64,000 bases of DNA from Akkermansia muciniphila. Lineage in GTDB: Bacteria > Verrucomicrobiota > Verrucomicrobiia > Limisphaerales > BJHT01. The translations under genes and the position numbers were made by a program. Location: NCBI GenBank assembly GCA_945861535.1, contig CAMAUZ010000028.1, forward strand, positions 1 to 64,000, read 5' to 3'. Below are positions 35,645 through 47,615 of the stretch, piece after piece (the first letter of the stretch is position 1; every line of letters begins with the position of its first letter). Under the pieces are notes generated by a model that was given only the letters and a program-made list of their open reading frames with translations, ran no database searches and was not told where the DNA came from.

Positions 35645-36790
35645 TCAGTTCCGCGCGGGCACGGGACCTGGTGCCGTCAGCGCGCAGCGGAAGCCGGCGT
35701 GTTGCAGGCCGGTGTCGGGCGAGGTCTTCATGCGCGTGCTCGGGCGATACGCGCCGCAGTAGAGATCGGTGCAGAGGAACGAGCCGCCGCGTTGCACGCG
35801 CTTGGCCACGCCGGGTTCGTTGGGATCGAAACTGGTGTCGGGGCCGGGCGGATTCTTTGCCGGACAATTGGCGTAGTAGTCGGGGAGATACAGGTCGGCG
35901 CACCATTCCCAGGCGTTGCCCGCCAGGTCGAAAAGCCCGTGGCCATTGGGCGGAAATGACTTCACCGGCGCGGTGCCCCGGTAGCCGTCGGAGGCGAGAT
36001 TCTCGTGCGGGAATCGGCCCTGCCAGATGTTCGCCTGCCATTTGCCGCCGGGACTCAGCTCGTCGCCCCACATGTATTCCTTGCCGGCGAGACGGCCGCG
36101 CGCGGCGTATTCCCACTCCGCTTCGGTGGGCAAACGCTTGCCCGCCCATTTGCAAAACGCCATCGCATCGAACCAGCTCACCTGCACCACGGGATGTTGC
36201 TCGCGGCCCTTGAGATCGGACTCGGGGCCTTCGGGATGCCGCCAGTTCGCGCCGCGCTGGTAACGCCACCAGATGAAATGATCGGTCAGCGGCACTTCGC
36301 CCGGCGGCGGCGAAAAGACAATCGAACCGGCCACGAGATTCTCCGGCGGCGCGCCGGGGAAATCGCGCGGGTCGGGTTTGCGCTCGGCCGTGGTGACGTA
36401 GCCGGTCTCCTTCACGAACCGCTCGAACTGCTCGTTGGTCACCTCGGTCGCGTCGATCCAGAAGCCGTCGAGGGCCAGCTCGCGGACGGGCTTTTCATCG
36501 ACCTGGCCGTTGGTCGAGCCGCGCAGGAACGTGCCGGGAGGAATCCACACCATGCCGTTGGTGAGCGTGAGCGGATCGCGCGCGACCGGCGCGTTCTGGC
36601 CAGTCTGGCCAGATTGGCTCAGGCCGTAGGTGGGCAGCATCTCCTTCTGCTGGGCTTTTTCCCGCTGCACCTTGCGGATGAGCGGGAGCATCCAGAGAAT
36701 CGCGAGAATGAAGCCGGCGAGAAAAATGCCGCCGACGATGAGCGGAATTTTCTGCGGCAGGCCGGACGGTTGGGAGTCGTGTGGTTTCAT
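35645..36790 (-). CDS. Membrane-anchored formylglycine-generating enzyme
   Basis: 381 residues. One N-terminal membrane helix (IPLIVGGIFLAGFILAILWM, residues 15-34), then an FGE-sulfatase domain: MVWIPPGTFLRGS, FWIDATEVTNEQF, HPVVQVSWFDAMAFCKWAG, RLPTEAEWEYAARG, GNAWEWCADLY, RGGSFLCTDLYC. Cys340 and Cys345 have the spacing of the two active-site cysteines of true FGE (C-x4-C), so this is likely a catalyst that oxidises sulfatase Cys to formylglycine, not one of the cysteine-less relatives. No sulfatase gene is in the window. The ATG at 36790 precedes the helix. Confidence 0.85.
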   Translation of the reverse strand: MKPHDSQPSGLPQKIPLIVGGIFLAGFILAILWMLPLIRKVQREKAQQKEMLPTYGLSQSGQTGQNAPVARDPLTLTNGMVWIPPGTFLRGSTNGQVDEKPVRELALDGFWIDATEVTNEQFERFVKETGYVTTAERKPDPRDFPGAPPENLVAGSIVFSPPPGEVPLTDHFIWWRYQRGANWRHPEGPESDLKGREQHPVVQVSWFDAMAFCKWAGKRLPTEAEWEYAARGRLAGKEYMWGDELSPGGKWQANIWQGRFPHENLASDGYRGTAPVKSFPPNGHGLFDLAGNAWEWCADLYLPDYYANCPAKNPPGPDTSFDPNEPGVAKRVQRGGSFLCTDLYCGAYRPSTRMKTSPDTGLQHAGFRCALTAPGPVPARN

Positions 36791-36917
36791 GGGCAAAAGG
36801 TGCGACCGCGTTGGCGGCGTGCCGGGGAAACTACTAGTCGCGCCCGAGCAGGGGCAAGCGGTGCGTTGGGCGGTGATGTTGAGGGAGGGATGCGAAATCG
36901 TCGGCGGGCATCCAAGA

Positions 36918-37056
36918 TGTAGCGCAGGCTTCCAAGCCTGCTGTGTCGCCGATTTCCAAATCGGCAGCGCGTGAAAAACGCGAGCGCGTTCGGACGATTC
37001 GGCGACCCGCGGGTTTAGAAACCCGCGATACAGCAGGTTTGGAAACCTGCGCTACA
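36918..37056. repeat. Inverted repeat (GTAGCGCAGGCTTCCAA family), complete copy
   Basis: Starts TGTAGCGCAGGCTTCCAAGC and ends GGAAACCTGCGCTACA, with inner hairpins ATTTCCAAATCGG and CGGGTTTAGAAACCCG. It matches the copy at 28559-28714 and occupies much of the gap between the FGE gene and rsmI. Confidence 0.85.
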
Positions 37057-37109
37057 ACGGCAGCGGCATTTGCCGTTTACGCACGGGACGTGTCGGGCAG
37101 AATGGCGCG

Positions 37110-37889
37110 ATGGAAAATCCACTGCCGCCCTTGCAGGCGGGCACGCTGTATCTGGTGGCCACGCCCATCGGCAACCTCGAGGACATCACGCTGCGGGCGC
37201 TGCGGGTGTTGAAGGAATGCGGCGTCATCGCCGCCGAGGACACGCGGCGCACCGGGCAGTTGCTGAAACATTTCGGCCTCGCGAAACCGATGGTGAGCTA
37301 TCACCAGCACAACGAGGCGCGCCGCACGGTCGAGATCGTCGAGCGGCTGGCGCGCGGCGAAATTGTGGCGCTGGTCACGGATGCGGGCAGTCCGGGCATC
37401 AGCGATCCGGGCGAGCGCGTGGTGCGCGCGGCGCTGGCGGCGGGGCAGCGCGTCGAGCCGGTGCCGGGCGCGAGCGCGCTGGTGGCGGCGCTGACGGCGA
37501 GCGGGTTGCCGACGCGCGAGTTTCATTTCATCGGGTTTCTGCCGCACAAGTCGGGGCAGCGCCGTAATCGTCTCGCCGCGCTCGCGCCGCTGGAATGCAC
37601 GCTGGTTTTCTACGAGTCGCCGTTTCGCATCGGCAAGCTGCTGGGCGAATTGCAGGCGGCGTTTCCGCAGCGGCGCGTCGTGCTGGCGCGCGAACTGACG
37701 AAGCGGTTCGAGGAGTTTTTGCGCGGCACGCCGGCGGAACTGCTGGCGGAATTGGAGCGGCGTCCGCGGAAGGGTGAGTTCGTCGTGCTGGTGGCAGGCG
37801 CAGGGGAGGGGGACGGCGAAAAGGGAGACGCGACGGCGGACGAAGAGGCGAAAGCGGAAGCGGAGAATGCCGAGCCGGCGGAAGATTGA
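37110..37889 (+). CDS. rsmI: 16S rRNA (cytidine1402-2'-O)-methyltransferase
   Basis: 259 residues. Tetrapyrrole-methylase fold enzyme that 2'-O-methylates C1402 of 16S rRNA. Seen: [49 protein letters not shown] and [18 protein letters not shown], then FIGFLPHK and YESPFRI. The last 30 residues are an acidic Glu/Asp/Ala tail ([20 protein letters not shown]), absent from E. coli RsmI. ATG at 37110. Confidence 0.95.
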   Translation: MENPLPPLQAGTLYLVATPIGNLEDITLRALRVLKECGVIAAEDTRRTGQLLKHFGLAKPMVSYHQHNEARRTVEIVERLARGEIVALVTDAGSPGISDPGERVVRAALAAGQRVEPVPGASALVAALTASGLPTREFHFIGFLPHKSGQRRNRLAALAPLECTLVFYESPFRIGKLLGELQAAFPQRRVVLARELTKRFEEFLRGTPAELLAELERRPRKGEFVVLVAGAGEGDGEKGDATADEEAKAEAENAEPAED

Positions 37890-37900
37890 CGGGCGCCGGA

Positions 37901-38000
37901 GCGCGGCGTTTACGCCGCTTCAGCGTCACCATGGAGGGAGCTGTTGGAAACATTCTACCGTCCGCGATCGGTCCACGTTTTAGCGGCGTAAACGCCGCGC
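37901..38000. repeat. Inverted repeat with perfect 19-bp arms (GCGCGGCGTTTACGCCGCT)
   Basis: Left arm 37901-37919 and right arm 37982-38000 are exact reverse complements; each arm is itself partly palindromic (GGCGTTTACGCC). Spacer 62 bp. A related AAACGCGG repeat is at 61992-62054. Confidence 0.85.
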
Positions 38001-38035
38001 GCCTGGGGACAGCGCGCGAGCGCTGGCTTGGTACC

Positions 38036-38210
38036 GCAGGCGTCCATCCTGCGAGTTCGGGCGGCGTCTCGCCGCCCGTTTCCAAGGTCGACCACCCCCG
38101 CCGAACTGGGAACACGGGGCAGGGATGCCCCGCCAACTGGCAGGCAAGGATGCCTGCGCCACCCGGCTGGCGCGGACGCCATGCCACGGGCAAAAAACTG
38201 AGCTGCGCCC
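38036..38210. repeat. Partial element with the AAACTGAGCTGCGCCC right end
   Basis: The right end (GCAAAAAACTGAGCTGCGCCC, 38190-38210) and the GGCAGGGATGCCCCGCC / GGCAGGCAAGGATGCCTGC core match the complete elements at 47.6 and 53.7 kb. The left part is of another family (GTACCGCAGGCGTCCATCCT), so it appears chimeric; no left terminal repeat is seen. Confidence 0.75.
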
Positions 38211-38323
38211 CGCGTTTGTTTGCACCGGAATCAGCCGTTGACACCCCCCGGGCGCTTTGCCACCGTCCCGCCTCATTTCGGCGGCAGAGAACTATCGGAA
38301 TTGACCCAATCCACCCTGGTTAT

Positions 38324-41086
<2,763 letters not shown>

Positions 41087-41171
41087 GTTTGTCCCCGCAA
41101 GGGGACCTTGTGCCACCGCTTCGGCGGGGAGCACGCAGGGTTAGCTCGCCCTCGTGGTGAGCGCCCACCAG

Positions 41172-41203
41172 GCCGCTCCGGGAAACCGGGGCGGCTTTTT
41201 TTT
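41172..41203 (+). terminator. Rho-independent terminator after ppdK
   Basis: A 10-bp stem GCCGCTCCGG / CCGGGGCGGC with a GAAA loop is followed by eight T residues. It lies 86 bp after the ppdK stop. Confidence 0.88.
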
Positions 41204-41259
41204 GCCGCCACGCCATCAATAAGCCGTGCCTATTCAGGCGAACCGAATTCTTTGACCAC

Positions 41260-42010
41260 AGAGACGTGATGAGCACAGGGCGGCAGCGCCGCAACCCAAG
41301 CGGAGCGCGGCCGTCCCGGCCGCAGCGGCAACACCGGAGCCGGGGCGCTGGGAATTGCTGGTGTTGTCGCAGGTGCGGAGCCGCTCCGCGCGGCAGCACC
41401 GCAACCGCAGGAGCGCGTCCGGTCCCCGGTCGCAGCGCGGGATGCGGGAGAAGCGCGCGGAATTTTCCGACCGCTTTCGTGCGGCGGGCGCAAAAGGAAA
41501 CGGATGATCTGGCTGCCGGAGCGCGCCGCCGCCTTCGGGGGGATGCAGCCGAGTTTGGCTGGGGAATATGGGGCAGGGGAATGGGGAGGTGACGAAGCGG
41601 GGACGGGGTGGGCGCGGCATGGAAAATCATCGCGGCACGCAAAAATTCTGCCGGGTTGTAGTACAGGGCGGCGAAGCCGCAACCAAAGGAGTGCGGGCGT
41701 CCCGACCGCAGCGGCAACACCGAAGCCCGGGCGTTGGAAATTTGTTCCGCCCTCGCAGGTGCGTAGCTGCCGCGGGCGGGACGCCCGCGCTCCGGAACTC
41801 CTCGCGGCCCGCGAGGATTTCTCCCGGAGCGCGGCTGTGTGCGCGGAGCACCAGCCGCAGCAGGTTGGCTGCACGGGGAGCGTCTGATTTCCACGGGTGC
41901 CCACGACGTTTCGGGGCTGCTGCGGCTGGTCCTCGGCGGACACAGCCGCGCTCCGTCGGTTGCGGCCCCGCCGCTCTGTGTTCAGAGTGTCTCTGTGGTG
42001 CTCACAGCGG
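41260..42010. repeat. Composite repeat block, no gene
   Basis: Two direct copies of a CCGCAGCGGCAACACCG-type unit (about 41300-41395 and 41690-41790), each followed by a TGGGAATT/TTGGAAATT and CGCAGGTGCG stretch. A GGCAGGGGAAT-family repeat lies between them (41553-41587). At the flanks, ACCACAGAGACGTGATGAGC (41256-) and GTCTCTGTGGTGCTCACAGC (41991-) are roughly inverted. About 1.1 kb between ppdK and the surface-protein gene is therefore noncoding repeat DNA; the frames in it are GC artefacts. Confidence 0.7.
41553..41587. repeat. Copy of the GGCAGGGGAATTTGGGGCAG repeat
   Basis: 35 bp, slightly diverged (GGCTGGGGAATATGGGGCAG), inside the composite block. Confidence 0.75.
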
Positions 42011-42103
42011 TTTCCATTGCATGGTTACGATTAAGGGGATCGGAATCTCCCATCGAGGTTTGGCGCTGTCGGACCTGTGGCGGGCGGGGAGCCCGCGCTC
42101 GGC

Positions 42104-42142
42104 AAAGAAAAAAACGCGGCCCGGACACTCGTCCGGGCCGCG
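42104..42142 (-). terminator. Rho-independent terminator of the Ig-domain surface-protein gene
   Basis: On the minus strand a 12-bp perfect stem (CGCGGCCCGGAC / GTCCGGGCCGCG) with a 4-base loop is followed by GTTTTTTTCTTTG. It starts 61 bases after the stop at 42203. Confidence 0.9.
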
Positions 42143-42202
42143 CTGTCGGGGGCCGATGATTGGAAGGGTTGCGGTTACATCACGCGGCAGAGGTGGTGCC
42201 GT

Positions 42203-44287
42203 TCAATAGGTGTACACATTGACCCGGCCGGTGGCGGTGCCGCCATTGCCGTCGCTGATGGTGTAGGTGAAGTAGTCGGGCGTGTTGTAGCCGACGCGCG
42301 CCGTGTAATAGACCCGGGTGGAATCCTTGGTGATGGTCGCCCCGAGGAAGCTCAAGCTCGCGGTGCTGGTGAGCGTGAGCGTGTTGCCATCGACGTCCTT
42401 GTCATTGTTCAGGAGCGTGGAGATCAGGACCGAGACCGAGACGTTGACGGGGCGGTAGAGTGTGTCGGTGGTGACGGTCGGGGCATCGTTCACCGCAGTC
42501 ACGGTGAGGGCGAACGTGGTGCTGGCGCTCAGGCCGTCGGGATCGGTGACGGTGACGGTGATGTTGGCGACGCCGTTGGAATTGGCCAGCGGGCTGACGA
42601 GCAGGGTGCGGCTGGAGCCCGAGCCGCCGAACGTGAAGCCCGTGCTGCGGACCAGGTTGGTGTTCGAGGAGGTGGCGGTGACGGTGAGGTTGGTGGCCGC
42701 TGATTCAAAATCGCCAATGATGAATGTCATCGCGCCGGTGTTGCTGTCTTCCGCAATGGTCTTCGCGGGGATGGTCGTGATGGTCGGGGGCACCTTGAGG
42801 TTGTAGTTCAAGTAGGCCGTGCCGTAAGCGCCGTTCACGCCGTCCACGACGATGTAGTAGGTGAGGCCGGCGGTGGCGGCGAAGGTGAGGCGGCTGTCCA
42901 GCCCATCCAGGCCGCTGTTGTTGTCACAGGCCACGGAGATGAGGCTGGCGTAGCCGTTGCCCAGCCCGTCGTCGAGATACACGGCGAGGATCGTGTCGTA
43001 GCTGCTGCCGTCGGTGTTGAGGGTCATGACGCCGGTCGAGCCGGGCACGTAGCTGAGCCAGTAGGAGGAACCGCCCACCACGCCGCAGTGGTTGGGTTCG
43101 CCGGGGTCTTTGCCGAAGTGGGAGGCGAAGACCTGGGTGCCGGAGTAGCCGGTCACGGAGGTGATGCGGCGGCGCAGACCGCCGGTATTGATCGGGCCGC
43201 TGCGCAGGCCGGTGGCATCGGCGTCATCCTGGCGGTTGCGCAGGACTACGTTGAGCGCCCCCTCGGTGTTGATCTGCACTTCGGCGGCTTGCGACGTGAT
43301 GCTCTCGCCGGCCGAGGTCACGACCGCGCGGTAAACGCCCACGCCGGAATCCTGAAAATTCGGAATCACCAGAGCGGTGTTGGTGGCGCCGGGGATGGGG
43401 GCCGTCTCGAAGAGCCACTGGACCGTGGCGATGGCGTTGGTCTCGGAGAGCGACACCGCGAGCGACAGGGCCTCGCCGCGATTCAAGGACGTATGCGCGG
43501 GCTGGCCGGCGATGCCCGTCAGGACGACCGTGCTGGGGACGAAGTCCCATGCGAAGACAATGCTGCCGCCGTCACGATTCGCGCTGGAGACCACGAACGA
43601 ATAGGTCGTCCCCGCGTGGGCGTAGAAGGTGATGCGAGCGTTCTCGTAGCCGCCGTTGTCGTCGTCGTTGGCCACGAGTTGGAGGGCGTTCAGACTGGCA
43701 CCGGTGTAGGCGGCCAGAATGCTATCAAAGGCGCTGCCAGCGGTGTTCACGGTCATCCGGCCATAGTCCGGCGCGGTCCATTTCAGCCACACCGTGCGGC
43801 GGTTCCGCGCGCCGGGATGATGGCGCGGTTCGTAGGGTTCCGTGTTGGCGGAACTGTTGTTCCCCGAACCGACGCCGGTGAGTCCCACGATTTCGCCGCG
43901 GGACGCAAACGCGTTGGCGAACGGCAGCGCGGGCACGCTCACGGTCAGGCTCGCCGGGTTGCTGTGATCGCTGCCGATGTCGTTCTGGGCGCGGACCGAA
44001 TACAACCCCGCGTCGGCCGGCTGCACATTGGTCAACGTGAGGCTGGCGCTGGTCGCCCCGGGAATCGGAATGTCTTGGAGAAGCCATTGAAACGTCGGCG
44101 CGGGCGAACCGCTCGCGGCAACGGTGAACGTGACGGTGGCGCCGGGATTGACCGTTGCGCTGACCGGATTGGAGGTGATCGCCGCTCCGTCGCCCGCGAA
44201 ACCCCGTGAACTCAACACTCCCGCCAGCACGGCGAAAGTGAGATAAAACCTGACCCTGCTGGTGATAGTTTCCCTCGTTGTTTTCAT
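42203..44287 (-). CDS. Exported multi-domain surface protein (Ig-like, pre-peptidase-like, cadherin-like)
   Basis: 694 residues with a signal peptide (FYLTFAVLAGVLSSRGFAG). Domains in order: Ig-like (NPGATVTFTVAASGSPAPTF, with Y-S-V-R-A near its end), a beta-sandwich resembling bacterial pre-peptidase C-terminal domains (VWLKWTAPDYGRMTVNTAGS ... DSILAAYTG), a second Ig-like (WLFETAPIPGATNTALVIP), a second sandwich of the same type (YWLSYVPGSTGVMTLNTDGS ... YDTILAVYLDD), then cadherin-like repeats (TVTDPDGLSASTTFALTVTA, DKDVDGNTLTLTS). The last ends abruptly at YTISDGNGGTATGRVNVYTY with no sorting signal. Probably an adhesive or matrix protein. ATG at 44287. Confidence 0.8.
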   Translation of the reverse strand: MKTTRETITSRVRFYLTFAVLAGVLSSRGFAGDGAAITSNPVSATVNPGATVTFTVAASGSPAPTFQWLLQDIPIPGATSASLTLTNVQPADAGLYSVRAQNDIGSDHSNPASLTVSVPALPFANAFASRGEIVGLTGVGSGNNSSANTEPYEPRHHPGARNRRTVWLKWTAPDYGRMTVNTAGSAFDSILAAYTGASLNALQLVANDDDNGGYENARITFYAHAGTTYSFVVSSANRDGGSIVFAWDFVPSTVVLTGIAGQPAHTSLNRGEALSLAVSLSETNAIATVQWLFETAPIPGATNTALVIPNFQDSGVGVYRAVVTSAGESITSQAAEVQINTEGALNVVLRNRQDDADATGLRSGPINTGGLRRRITSVTGYSGTQVFASHFGKDPGEPNHCGVVGGSSYWLSYVPGSTGVMTLNTDGSSYDTILAVYLDDGLGNGYASLISVACDNNSGLDGLDSRLTFAATAGLTYYIVVDGVNGAYGTAYLNYNLKVPPTITTIPAKTIAEDSNTGAMTFIIGDFESAATNLTVTATSSNTNLVRSTGFTFGGSGSSRTLLVSPLANSNGVANITVTVTDPDGLSASTTFALTVTAVNDAPTVTTDTLYRPVNVSVSVLISTLLNNDKDVDGNTLTLTSTASLSFLGATITKDSTRVYYTARVGYNTPDYFTYTISDGNGGTATGRVNVYTY

Positions 44288-44344
44288 AACTCGAATGACC
44301 CTTGCTAACGCTGCCCCGACAATAATTGACCGTGACTTTACTGC

Positions 44345-44560
44345 TCCATCTATCCGCTGGTCCGCAAACCAGCCGACACCGGGAAGGTAGCAGCGGCGAT
44401 GCCACTCGGTGCGGCGGCGGATTCGGGTGAAATGGGGGGGTGTTTGCTGGAATCGAGCGGCGGTCCGTGGTCCGCTGGTCCGCGGTTGGACCGCGGCGGC
44501 ACGGCGGTGGTCCGATCCGTAGCCGCTGACGTGAGGAAGCGGACCGCTCGCACCAGCGGA
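44345..44560. repeat. TCCGCTGGTCCGC-rich repeat stretch
   Basis: CCGCTGGTCCGCAAACCAGC, GGTCCGCTGGTCCGCGGTTG and the inverse CACCAGCGGACCG appear within 210 bp, with a fragment of the CCGACGTGAGGAGGCGG family at about 44519-44545. Sits upstream of the surface-protein gene. Confidence 0.6.
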
Positions 44561-44627
44561 CCGTGACCGGTCCCCGGTCGCAGCGACCTCGCACCCGCCG
44601 GGCTGCTCGAAAATCTCGCGGCACCCT

Positions 44628-45011
44628 GGGCGTATTTCAGTTTCTTGCAGGGTGGCTGGCAGACGCTGGTGTCAGCGCCCCCCGGCCTGAAAGGCCGTCA
44701 GAACCCAGCCTAGGGCTGAGTGCGTTAGCACGATGCCCTGGGTTACCACGCGCGAACGGATGAACGCGCCCTGAAAGGGCGCGAGAAGGTTTCGGGACAG
44801 ATGGCGCCAGAGAGCCTACGACTGCGCGGCTTCGTAAAGACATCTCGCGCGCCCCTTCAGGGCGCTGGTCGTGGGGCGACGGTTTTCCCAGGGCATCGCG
44901 GCGCTCAGCCCTGGGCTGAGTTCTGGCGGCCCGTTGGGCCGCGGGTGAAAGCGCTCCCCGGGTCACGGCCTGCAAGCTCCCAACCAGATTGCAAGAAACT
45001 GAGATGCGCCC
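44628..45011. repeat. Repeat element with terminal inverted repeats and a different core
   Basis: Left end GGGCGTATTTCAGTTTCTTGC (44628-44648) and right end GCAAGAAACTGAGATGCGCCC (44991-45011) are inverted copies with two mismatches. The 340-bp interior is an inverted repeat of another type: GCCCTGAAAGGGCGCGAG with CGCGCCCCTTCAGGGCGC, and ACCCAGCCTAGGGCTGAG with GCTCAGCCCTGGGCTGAG. Ends are those of the 47.6, 50.7 and 53.7 kb copies, but the core is unrelated. Confidence 0.8.
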
Positions 45012-45088
45012 GGCACCCATTCCTTCCGACTTTCGCTTTGCCAACGAGGGGTGGAGTGGTTCAGCGTCCCGCGTTGCCCAACTCATTT

Positions 45089-46012
45089 ATGAAAACATCT
45101 GTCCTTTCTCCCGTTCTGCTCCCACTCGTCACCGCCGCCGTTCTGCTCGGCTGCACCACGCCGCCGCACGCGGCCGAGAAGCTCTTTGTCGCAAAACCGC
45201 TGACCGAGGAGAAGGCGTTCACGCCGGGCATTGAAGGCCCCAATTGCGACCGCGACGGAAACATTTACGCGGTGAACTACGCCAAGCAGCAGACGATCGG
45301 GAGGACGACGTCGGACGGAAAGTCCGAGCTGTGGGTCACGTTGCCCGGCAAGAGCACTGGCAACGGCATTGTGTTCGACCGCGCGGGCGCGATGTATGTC
45401 GCCGATTACGTCGGCCACAACGTGCTCAAGATCGACGTGAAGACGAAGGCGATCTCGATCTTCGCGCATGAGGCGGGGATGAACCAGCCGAACGACCTGG
45501 CCATCGCGCCGGACGAAACGTTGTACGCGAGCGATCCAAGCTGGAAGGACGGCACCGGCCAGTTGTGGCGCATCGACCGCGCCGGCAAAACCACGCGCGT
45601 CGCCAAGGACCTGGGCACGACCAACGGCATCGAGGTCAGCCCCGACGGCAAGACGCTCTTCGTCAACGAAAGCGTGCAGCGCAACGTGTGGGCGTTTCCG
45701 ATCCAGGCGGACGGCTCGCTCGGGGAGAAGCGGCTGGTGAAAAAATTCCCCGACCACGGCTTCGACGGCATGCGCGCGGACGTGGACGGCAATCTCTACC
45801 TCACGCGCCACGGCAAAGGCACGGTCGTGAAAATGTCGCCCGCCGGCGAAATCTTGCAGGAGATCGATGTGCTCGGCCCCTTCCCGAGCAACCTCTGCTT
45901 CGGCGGACCGGATGGCCGCACGGTTTATGTCACCGAGGTGAAACACCAGCGCCTGGTGCAGTTCCGCGTGGATCGTCCGGGCCTCGCGTGGCAGCGGTGG
46001 CAGCAGAAGTAG
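45089..46012 (+). CDS. Exported SMP-30/gluconolactonase-like lipoprotein
   Basis: 307 residues. Signal peptide ending in a lipobox (AVLLGC, Cys22). The mature part is a six-bladed beta-propeller of the SMP-30/gluconolactonase/LRE type: EGPNCDRDGNIYAVNY, GNGIVFDRAGAMYVADY, QPNDLAIAPDETLYASDP (Asn and Asp metal ligands), GTTNGIEVSPDGKTLFVNES and DGMRADVDGNLYLTRHGKG. Likely hydrolyses a sugar lactone outside the cytoplasm, bound to a membrane; substrate unknown. It stands alone between repeat blocks. The ATG at 45089 is the only one that yields the lipoprotein signal. Confidence 0.85.
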   Translation: MKTSVLSPVLLPLVTAAVLLGCTTPPHAAEKLFVAKPLTEEKAFTPGIEGPNCDRDGNIYAVNYAKQQTIGRTTSDGKSELWVTLPGKSTGNGIVFDRAGAMYVADYVGHNVLKIDVKTKAISIFAHEAGMNQPNDLAIAPDETLYASDPSWKDGTGQLWRIDRAGKTTRVAKDLGTTNGIEVSPDGKTLFVNESVQRNVWAFPIQADGSLGEKRLVKKFPDHGFDGMRADVDGNLYLTRHGKGTVVKMSPAGEILQEIDVLGPFPSNLCFGGPDGRTVYVTEVKHQRLVQFRVDRPGLAWQRWQQK

Positions 46013-46353
46013 AACGCGGGGGGGAAGCTCAAAGCTCAAAGTTCAAAGTTCAAGGGAAGGGCCAAGAACAAAGGGCCAAACCGCAGGTCGCCGGGGTGTC
46101 GCCGAAGGTGGCCCAATCTGCTGCCCGGAAGAAGGGGCGGATCGCGGTTTTCTGCAACGAGCAGGGCGCTGTGGCGCCGTCCCGCAGCGACGACTGAAAA
46201 TCGACCAGCACGGAAGTGCTGGGCTATTGGCTTTCGCCCGCTGGGCTGGGCAGGGGAACCAGAGGGTGTGCGTTTAACTGAAATGCGCCCCGCGTGAAGC
46301 CAGCGCCATGATTTTTCTTCTCCGCGCTTGGGCCGCTGTCAGGGTGCCGCGGC
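46013..46353. other. Intergenic stretch with small repeats
   Basis: Contains AAGCTCAAAGCTCAAAGTTC-type tandem repeats (46027-46056), GCAGGGCGCTGTGGCGCC palindromic sequence around 46160-46185 and a degenerate AACTGAAATGCGCCC element end (46275-46290). No gene seen. Confidence 0.5.
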
Positions 46354-47457
46354 ATGTTCGCACCAGCTTCTTCCCTGCCACCCACAGGTCCCGCCGCGCT
46401 CGCTGACTTCGATCCCGCCGGACTCGCGCAGTTGTTCGCGGGCTGGGGCTACAAACCCAGCCATGCGGCGCGGGTGCTGCGGGCGTTTTACGATGGCGAC
46501 GGACGGGGGCATCCGGCCGCGGCGGGCTTGCCTGCGGGACTGGGCGAGCGGGTGCGCAGCGAGTTCGCTGCGGGCGCGGCGACGCTGGCGGCGCGGCAGG
46601 TGGCGGGCGATGGCACGACGAAACTGCTGCTCCGGCTCGGCGACGGGAGCACGGTGGAGTCGGTGCTGATGCCGGATTTTCGCGCGGATCGGGCGGCGGG
46701 TTGTCTGTCGTCGCAGGTGGGGTGCGCCATGGGATGTGATTTTTGTGCGACGACCAAGACGGGCTTCGAGCGGAACCTCACGGCGGGAGAAATCGTGGAG
46801 CAGTTTCTGGCGCTGCGCCGCGAGGCGCACGCGGTCGGGCGCCGGCTGCAAACCATCGTGTTCATGGGCATGGGCGAGCCGCTGCTCAATCTCGACGCGG
46901 TCCTCGCGGCGGTGCGGCGGCTGGCGGACAATTCGCTCGGCGCGCTGGGGTGGCGGCAGATCACGGTCTCGACGGTGGGCATCGTGCCGGGCATCGACGC
47001 GCTCACGGCCACGGGGCTGAACTTTCACCTCGCCGTCTCTCTGCACGCGCCCGACGACGCCACGCGCGCCCGGTTGCTGCCGATGGGGCGGCGCTTTCCC
47101 ATCGCGGACATCCTCGCGGCGGCGGACCGTTTTCAAGCCCGTCGCGGCCGGCCCGTGACGATCCAGTATTGCCTGCTGGCGGGAGTGAATGACTCGCCCG
47201 AGCACGCGCGGCTGCTCGCCGAAGTGCTCGGCTCGCGCCGGATGCACATCAATCTGCTGCGCTACAATCCCACCGGCCTGAGCCTGCGCGGCATCGCCTA
47301 CGAACGCTCGTCCGATGAGACCGCCGAGGCGTTCGCCGCAGGGTTGCGCGGGCGCGGATTGGTCGCGCATTTCCGGCGTTCGCGCGGCCCGGACATCGAC
47401 GCGGCGTGCGGGCAGTTGCGGCGGCGGAACGAGGGACTGGTGGAGAAATCCGGCTAG
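46354..47457 (+). CDS. rlmN: RlmN-type radical SAM 23S rRNA (adenine2503-C2)-methyltransferase
   Basis: 367 residues. Methylates A2503 of 23S rRNA (and A37 of some tRNAs) by radical SAM chemistry. The 4Fe-4S motif is C124-x3-C128-x2-C131 (VGCAMGCDFCATTK), preceded by Cys117. VFMGMGEPLLNLD, STVGIVPGI and NFHLAVSLHAP follow. The methyl-carrying Cys near the C-terminus is present in RGPDIDAACGQL (Cys352). All catalytic residues are therefore there. The N-terminal region is Pro-rich. ATG at 46354 follows repeat DNA; no operon partner. Confidence 0.93.
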   Translation: MFAPASSLPPTGPAALADFDPAGLAQLFAGWGYKPSHAARVLRAFYDGDGRGHPAAAGLPAGLGERVRSEFAAGAATLAARQVAGDGTTKLLLRLGDGSTVESVLMPDFRADRAAGCLSSQVGCAMGCDFCATTKTGFERNLTAGEIVEQFLALRREAHAVGRRLQTIVFMGMGEPLLNLDAVLAAVRRLADNSLGALGWRQITVSTVGIVPGIDALTATGLNFHLAVSLHAPDDATRARLLPMGRRFPIADILAAADRFQARRGRPVTIQYCLLAGVNDSPEHARLLAEVLGSRRMHINLLRYNPTGLSLRGIAYERSSDETAEAFAAGLRGRGLVAHFRRSRGPDIDAACGQLRRRNEGLVEKSG

Positions 47458-47615
47458 CGATGGGTGCCCCGGAGCGCGGCTGTGTCCCGCGTCGCGCGGG
47501 ATCAGCCGCAGCACGCCGCGATGGGAAGGCACCTCGAAATTCTCCTGGCCACCTCGCGAGTCGAGCCGCTGCGGCTGGTCGCGGCGACGCAGCCGCGGTC
47601 CGGGTGCGCGCCTCG

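Noticed and set aside
38236..38270. TTGACA before ppdK as a -35 box
   Set aside because: No acceptable -10 hexamer at 16-18 bp spacing.
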